Positions 6,831-10,237 of a stretch of DNA of 10,237 bases are shown in pieces. Each line of letters starts with the position of its first letter. The stretch's first letter is position 1. Below the pieces are notes generated by a model, which made no database searches, was not told the DNA's origin, and saw only the letters and a program-made list of their open reading frames with translations. Origin of the DNA: Desulfonema limicola (lineage in GTDB: Bacteria > Desulfobacterota > Desulfobacteria > Desulfobacterales > Desulfosalsimonadaceae); the NCBI GenBank assembly GCA_020722245.1, contig DYLE01000073.1, positions 1-10,237 on the forward strand, written 5' to 3'. The position numbers were made by a program, and so were the translations under genes.

Positions 6831-6856
6831 TTGTTTTCCTTTCCCTCCTTAAAAAA

Positions 6857-8386
6857 ATGATTCTTATAATCGATTTTGGATCCCAATACAACCAGCTGAT
6901 TGCCCGGCGGATAAGGGAAGCCCGCGTCTACTGCCAGATCGAACCCCCTTGGGTTGATTGGGCGTATATCCGTTCCTTAAAACCCCAGGGGATCATCCTC
7001 TCCGGCGGCCCTTCCAGCATCTATGAAAAAGGAAGTCCCCAAATGGATCCCGCGGTTTTCCAGCTGGGGATTCCGATCCTGGGTATCTGTTACGGAATGC
7101 AGTTTATGATCAACGCCTTGGGCGGAGTTGTGGAAAGGGCCGATAAACGCGAATACGGGTTTGCTGATCTTTACATCAAACAGGAAAAAGGGCTTTTTGA
7201 AAACCTCGGCGGATCCACCTCCTGCTGGATGAGCCACGGGGATTCCATCGTCAAACTGCCCAAGGGATTTGTCACAACCGCATCAACCGATAACACCCCC
7301 ATCGCGGCCACAGCAAACTCCGACAAACAACTTTACGGGCTTCAGTTTCACCCCGAGGTGGCGCACACCCCCAAGGGGAGGCGAATGCTCGACAACTTTC
7401 TTTTTAAGCTGTGCGGCTGCACCCCCGACTGGACCATGAAGTCCTTTGCCCGGGAGTCCATTCGACAGATTCAGGATGCCGTGGGGGATAAAAAAATTAT
7501 TCTGGGTCTGAGCGGAGGGGTGGATTCCTCGGTGACCGCCCTGCTGATCCACCGGGCAGTGGGCAAAAACCTCACCTGCATAGTTGTGGACAACGGCCTG
7601 CTGAGGCTAAACGAGGCAAGGCGGTTAAAAACCATGTTTGGCCGGCACCTGAAAATCAACATCCGCTACGTGAATGCCGCAGGCCGATTTTTAACCGCCC
7701 TTTCCGGCATCATCGACCCTGAAAAAAAACGAAAAATCATCGGTAAAACATTCATGGAGGTCTTTGAGGCCGAGGCGCAAAAAATAAAAAATGCGGAATT
7801 CTTAGCCCAGGGCACCCTGTATCCGGATGTCATTGAGTCCCAATCGGCCTTTGGCGGCCCCACCTCCGTCATCAAATCCCATCACAACGTCGGAGGACTG
7901 CCGAAAAAAATGAAATTTAAACTGATTGAACCCTTAAGGTTTCTTTTTAAGGACGAGGTTCGAAAACTCGGCGCGGAACTCGGACTTCCGAAAGAGCTGA
8001 TCTGGCGGCAGCCGTTTCCCGGCCCTGGACTGGCCATTCGCATCATCGGGGAAATCACCCAAAAACGGCTGGCGATCTTAAGAAAGGTGGATGCTATTTT
8101 GCTTGAAGAAATAAAAACCGCCGGGTACTATAAAAAATTATGGCAGTCGTTTGCGGTGCTTCTTCCGATAAAAAGCGTCGGGGTCATGGGGGACAGGCGC
8201 ACCTATGAAAATATCGCGGCCATTCGAGCAGTCACCAGCAAAGACGCCATGACCGCGGACTGGGCGCGACTGCCCCATAAGCTTCTCAACAGGATCTCCA
8301 ACCGAATCATCAACGAGGTCAACGGGGTCAACCGGGTGGTCTATGACATCAGTTCAAAACCGCCGAGCACCATCGAATGGGAATAA
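6857..8386 (+). CDS. guaA: GMP synthetase (glutamine-hydrolysing)
   Basis: GuaA converts XMP to GMP with ATP and glutamine, the last step of guanine nucleotide synthesis in the cytoplasm. The 509 residues are close to the usual 510-525. The class I amidotransferase domain (1-185) has GGPSSIYE (50-57), nucleophile C78 in GICYGMQ, and H165/E167 in QFHPEVAH. The ATP pyrophosphatase domain has the P-loop LSGGVDSSV (218-226). The C-terminal dimer domain has RQPFPGPGLAIR (384-395), VGVMGDRRTYEN (441-452) and the family ending KPPSTIEWE (501-509). All catalytic positions that I can check are present. The ATG at 6857 gives MILIIDFGSQYN, slightly shorter than most relatives. The upstream stretch is pyrimidine-rich with no Shine-Dalgarno sequence, so initiation may be weak or depend on the A-rich leader. 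It is the first gene of a likely three-gene plus-strand operon. Confidence 0.98.
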   Translation: MILIIDFGSQYNQLIARRIREARVYCQIEPPWVDWAYIRSLKPQGIILSGGPSSIYEKGSPQMDPAVFQLGIPILGICYGMQFMINALGGVVERADKREYGFADLYIKQEKGLFENLGGSTSCWMSHGDSIVKLPKGFVTTASTDNTPIAATANSDKQLYGLQFHPEVAHTPKGRRMLDNFLFKLCGCTPDWTMKSFARESIRQIQDAVGDKKIILGLSGGVDSSVTALLIHRAVGKNLTCIVVDNGLLRLNEARRLKTMFGRHLKINIRYVNAAGRFLTALSGIIDPEKKRKIIGKTFMEVFEAEAQKIKNAEFLAQGTLYPDVIESQSAFGGPTSVIKSHHNVGGLPKKMKFKLIEPLRFLFKDEVRKLGAELGLPKELIWRQPFPGPGLAIRIIGEITQKRLAILRKVDAILLEEIKTAGYYKKLWQSFAVLLPIKSVGVMGDRRTYENIAAIRAVTSKDAMTADWARLPHKLLNRISNRIINEVNGVNRVVYDISSKPPSTIEWE

Positions 8387-8391
8387 GGCGC

Positions 8392-9327
8392 ATGCAAAAA
8401 GAGGGGAAAAAAGGGTTCACATTTAATCTGAGCAGCAAGGGGGTCGATGACCCCACCAAGGAGGAAATCCTGGTTTTGACCGAAAACAAGGGGGTCTCCA
8501 AACGCTTCATCTACATCGTGATAGCCGGATTTCTTGTCCTTATCGCCGTACTCGCCTGGAGCTACCATGACCTTCAAAAAACATTAAACGCCGTCAACAG
8601 ATCCGGTTCGGAGGTCCTGGAGGAGCTGGCCCGGGAGCTCAACGGCAAAATCGCTCAGCTGTCGCAGCAGATGGCCGACCAGAAAAGCGCAACCCAGAAC
8701 CGCTTGATGTCCATCGACGCTTCGATAAAATCCATCAACGCCGTGCTGACTGAGATCAAGGCAAACAAATCGAATAAAACCGAGGTGGCGGTTGCGATTG
8801 AAGAAATTCAAAACAGCATCGCTCTTCTGCGCAAAAACGCAGAGATCATGAACCTGGGGATAAACGACCTGGCGGGAAAGGCGGACAGCACCATCAGCAG
8901 CATCAAAAAAGCCCAGGCCGTCATTCAGCAAAACCGTCAGGATATCGAAATGCTTAACGCCAAAAGCGTCGATCACGCGACCCTGGAAGCCGCGTTAAAC
9001 AAAGAACGGGAATTCAATCAGGAAAACATGGCCCACGCCACCGAGGCGCTGTTTAGTGAAATCGCCTCCCTGCAGAAGGCCGTGAAGGCATTAACCGGCA
9101 AGCCAAACGGCGCCGTCAGGACCGATACGGTGCAACCACCAAACGCCGCAGCCCCTTCCGATATCCCTGCAACGGATAATACAGTCAAGCAGAAGCAACC
9201 CTCAACCCCCTCCGACAATCCGCCAGCTGAAAACACGCTGCAGCCGCAGAAAACACAACCATCCGATGACAGCTCCACCCAAAACGCCGAAAAAGACCTT
9301 GAACTGGAAACCAAAACCAGAGAATAG
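8392..9327 (+). CDS. Single-pass membrane coiled-coil protein with Pro/Gln/Ser-rich tail, unknown function
   Basis: I do not recognise a named family. From the ATG at 8392 it has 311 residues. A basic, polar N-terminus of about 37 residues ends in SKR, then comes a single hydrophobic helix (about residues 39-57, FIYIVIAGFLVLIAVLAW), a long heptad-like alpha-helical region (about 60-235) with few prolines, and a low-complexity tail of about 70 residues rich in P, Q, S, T and N. This is the layout of a bitopic inner-membrane protein with a periplasmic coiled coil. The positive-inside rule puts the N-terminus in the cytoplasm. It begins 5 bases after guaA stops, with AAGG at 8385-8388, and ends 16 bases before larB, so it is probably co-transcribed. 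An upstream ATG at 8377 overlaps guaA and lacks a ribosome site. A cell-envelope scaffold or tether is a guess only. Confidence 0.85.
   Translation: MQKEGKKGFTFNLSSKGVDDPTKEEILVLTENKGVSKRFIYIVIAGFLVLIAVLAWSYHDLQKTLNAVNRSGSEVLEELARELNGKIAQLSQQMADQKSATQNRLMSIDASIKSINAVLTEIKANKSNKTEVAVAIEEIQNSIALLRKNAEIMNLGINDLAGKADSTISSIKKAQAVIQQNRQDIEMLNAKSVDHATLEAALNKEREFNQENMAHATEALFSEIASLQKAVKALTGKPNGAVRTDTVQPPNAAAPSDIPATDNTVKQKQPSTPSDNPPAENTLQPQKTQPSDDSSTQNAEKDLELETKTRE
9154..9294 (+). repeat. Imperfect PSD-type amino-acid repeats in the tail of the coiled-coil protein
   Basis: The tail contains three related units beginning PSDIPATDNT, PSDNPPAENT and PSDDSSTQNA, spaced 18 and 17 residues apart and joined by Gln/Lys/Thr-rich linkers (residues 260, 278 and 295 counted from the 8377 ATG). 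This suggests duplication of a short unit within a disordered tail. Confidence 0.6.
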
Positions 9328-9343
9328 CCATTATAAAGCCCTG

Positions 9344-10093
9344 ATGGATGCCGATCGACTCAAAAAAATCCTCTACTCCCTTTCCCAAGGGGAGGTTTCC
9401 GTCGAGCATGCCTTGGAATCCTTGAAGCATATCTCGGAAGAGGATATCGGCTACGCCCATATTGACCACCACCGCTCCCTGCGCAAGGGGTTTCCCGAGG
9501 TGATTTACGGAGAAACCAAAACAGCTGAACAGATCTCTGGGATTATGGAGCGGATGATCCCCCATGAAAGGGCGATCCTGGTCACCCGGATCGATTCAAA
9601 AAAGGCAGGCGCCGTTGTTTCAAAATTCGACACGGCCGTCTACCATGAGGATGCGCGGATGCTGGTGTTGTCATCTGCCGATATCCCGATAACCGGCAGA
9701 GGAACCATTCTGGTCATATCGGCCGGAACCTCGGATATTCCGGTGGCCAAGGAGGCCTACCTTACCGCCAGGTTCATGGGAAACCGCGTGGAAGCCCTCT
9801 TTGACGTGGGGGTCTCCGGCATTCACCGGCTGTTTCGGTATCAGGACCTGATTTACTCGGCCTCGGTGCTCATCGTTGTCGCCGGCATGGAGGGGGCGCT
9901 TCCCAGCGTGGTGGGGGGACTTGTGGACAAACCCGTCATCGGTGTGCCCACCAGCGTGGGGTACGGCGCCAGCCTGGGCGGACTCACCGCGCTGTTTTCC
10001 ATGCTCAACGCCTGCAGCTCAAACGTGGCGGTGGTCAACATCGACAACGGGTTCGGCGCCGGCTACATGGCCTCCATGATCAACCGGCTCTGA
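9344..10093 (+). CDS. larB: Pyridinium-3,5-biscarboxylic acid mononucleotide synthase (nickel-pincer cofactor biosynthesis)
   Basis: LarB carboxylates and hydrolyses nicotinic acid adenine dinucleotide, the first step to the nickel-pincer nucleotide used by lactate racemase and related LarA enzymes. The protein has 249 residues, the family's normal size. A helical N-terminal part has the conserved DHHRSLRKGFPEVIYG (41-56). The PurE-like C-terminal part has VVAGMEGALPSVVGGLV (178-194), VPTSVGYGASLGGL (201-214), LNACSSNV (221-228) and VNIDNGFGAGY (231-241). E183 and C224 correspond to residues that I recall as important in Lactobacillus LarB (E180 and the reactive C221). The ATG at 9344 is chosen because it begins MDADRLKKIL as relatives do; an ATG at 9266 lies inside the preceding gene and adds 26 non-family residues. 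No clear ribosome site is seen, suggesting coupling to the upstream gene. larC, larE and larA are not in the window. Confidence 0.96.
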   Translation: MDADRLKKILYSLSQGEVSVEHALESLKHISEEDIGYAHIDHHRSLRKGFPEVIYGETKTAEQISGIMERMIPHERAILVTRIDSKKAGAVVSKFDTAVYHEDARMLVLSSADIPITGRGTILVISAGTSDIPVAKEAYLTARFMGNRVEALFDVGVSGIHRLFRYQDLIYSASVLIVVAGMEGALPSVVGGLVDKPVIGVPTSVGYGASLGGLTALFSMLNACSSNVAVVNIDNGFGAGYMASMINRL

Positions 10094-10109
10094 AGCGCCG
10101 ACAGCGCTT
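10093..10109 (+). other. Small hairpin at the larB stop codon
   Basis: AAGCGC (10093-10098) and GCGCTT (10104-10109) pair perfectly around a 5-base loop directly at the end of larB. No U-run follows, so alone it is not an intrinsic terminator. It may protect the mRNA end or act with the larger hairpin downstream. Confidence 0.4.
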
Positions 10110-10127
10110 AAACGGGATTTCCGTCTG

Positions 10128-10186
10128 AAAAAGACAAAGCCCCGGCACGGGGTTTTCCGCACCGGGGCTTTGATATATAAATTTTT
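10128..10186. terminator. Strong bidirectional terminator between larB and the rRNA operon
   Basis: CAAAGCCCCGG (10135-10145) and CCGGGGCTTTG (10162-10172) form a perfect 11-bp stem with a 16-base loop that itself allows a CGG/CCG inner pairing. On the minus strand the stem is followed by TCTTTTT (10134-10128), a good U-tract for the end of the rRNA operon. On the plus strand an AT-rich stretch ending in five T (10173-10186) follows, so it can also stop larB transcription. The two convergent units therefore share it. Confidence 0.9.
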
Positions 10187-10237
10187 CGGCGGCGTCCTAC
10201 TCTCCCACACAGTTTCCCGTGCAGTACCATCGGCGCT
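10187..10237 (-). rRNA. rrf: 5S ribosomal RNA, 3' part (cut by window edge)
   Basis: Read on the minus strand, the last 51 bases give AGCGCCGATGGTACTGCACG, then GGAAACTGTGTGGGAGAGTA and GGACGCCGCCG, the conserved 3' half of bacterial 5S rRNA (helices IV/V and the 3' strand of helix I). The 3' end is placed near 10187, just before the AT-rich spacer. The 5' half and the rest of an rRNA operon should lie beyond the window. The strand is opposite to larB, so the two converge on the terminator. The exact 3' end is uncertain by a few bases. Confidence 0.94.

Noticed and set aside
6843..6850. AAGGAGGG on the minus strand in the guaA leader, a perfect Shine-Dalgarno sequence
   Set aside because: No minus-strand start codon lies within 5-12 bases downstream; the first GTG is about 25 bases on. 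It is probably a by-product of the pyrimidine-rich leader.
9266..9343. Upstream ATG extension of larB by 26 residues
   Set aside because: The extra residues (PKTPKK-type) are out-of-frame reading of the preceding gene's tail and do not belong to the LarB family; relatives start near MDADRLKKIL.
1..10237. CRISPR array, insertion sequence, tRNA or prophage
   Set aside because: No regularly spaced repeats, transposase or integrase motifs, or tRNA-like sequence were seen on either strand.

Overview
The window looks like a chromosomal segment of a Desulfobacterota (sulfate-reducing or syntrophic deltaproteobacterial) genome. This rests on three things: a fatty-acid oxidation cluster joining an acyl-CoA dehydrogenase, ETF and a membrane ETF:quinone FeS oxidoreductase; the style of the EF-P and 5S rRNA sequences; and moderate GC with AT-rich intergenic regions. 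The genus cannot be fixed from sequence reading alone. No CRISPR array, insertion sequence, phage gene or tRNA was seen, and no gene-free stretch exceeds 300 bases (the longest is 2575-2762 plus leader, 223 bases).

Minus-strand block, about 1-5330: a fatty-acid beta-oxidation module. In transcription order it is a TetR-family regulator closely resembling Bacillus FadR/YsiA (4625-5236), a ~600-residue acyl-CoA dehydrogenase (2763-4574), a membrane-anchored ETF:menaquinone oxidoreductase of EtfD/EMO type (467-2539), and the start of etfB (1-378, cut by the window edge; etfA probably lies beyond). Electrons would pass from acyl-CoA to FAD of the dehydrogenase, to ETF, to the FeS/heme membrane protein, and then to menaquinone. 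Upstream of the regulator are two tandem palindromes. One is a perfect 18-mer that fits the published Bacillus FadR box as I recall it, so the module is probably autoregulated by acyl-CoA. Two points stand out: fadR has no ATG/GTG/TTG start for its DNA-binding domain, and the membrane oxidoreductase has lost every cysteine of its first CCG domain while keeping the exact spacing.

Minus-strand pair, 5345-6758: elongation factor P (efp) preceded by, and overlapping, a TrpF-like TIM-barrel protein that lacks the usual PRA-isomerase catalytic cysteine and phosphate-binding motif. Its function is unknown.

Plus-strand block, 6857-10093: guaA (GMP synthetase), a single-pass membrane coiled-coil protein with a Pro/Gln/Ser-rich repeated tail, and larB (nickel-pincer nucleotide cofactor biosynthesis), tightly spaced and probably co-transcribed. 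It is separated from the minus-strand pair by a 98-bp divergent promoter region.

Right edge: larB runs convergently into an rRNA operon. The last 51 bases are the 3' part of a minus-strand 5S rRNA, and a strong, apparently bidirectional hairpin terminator lies between them.
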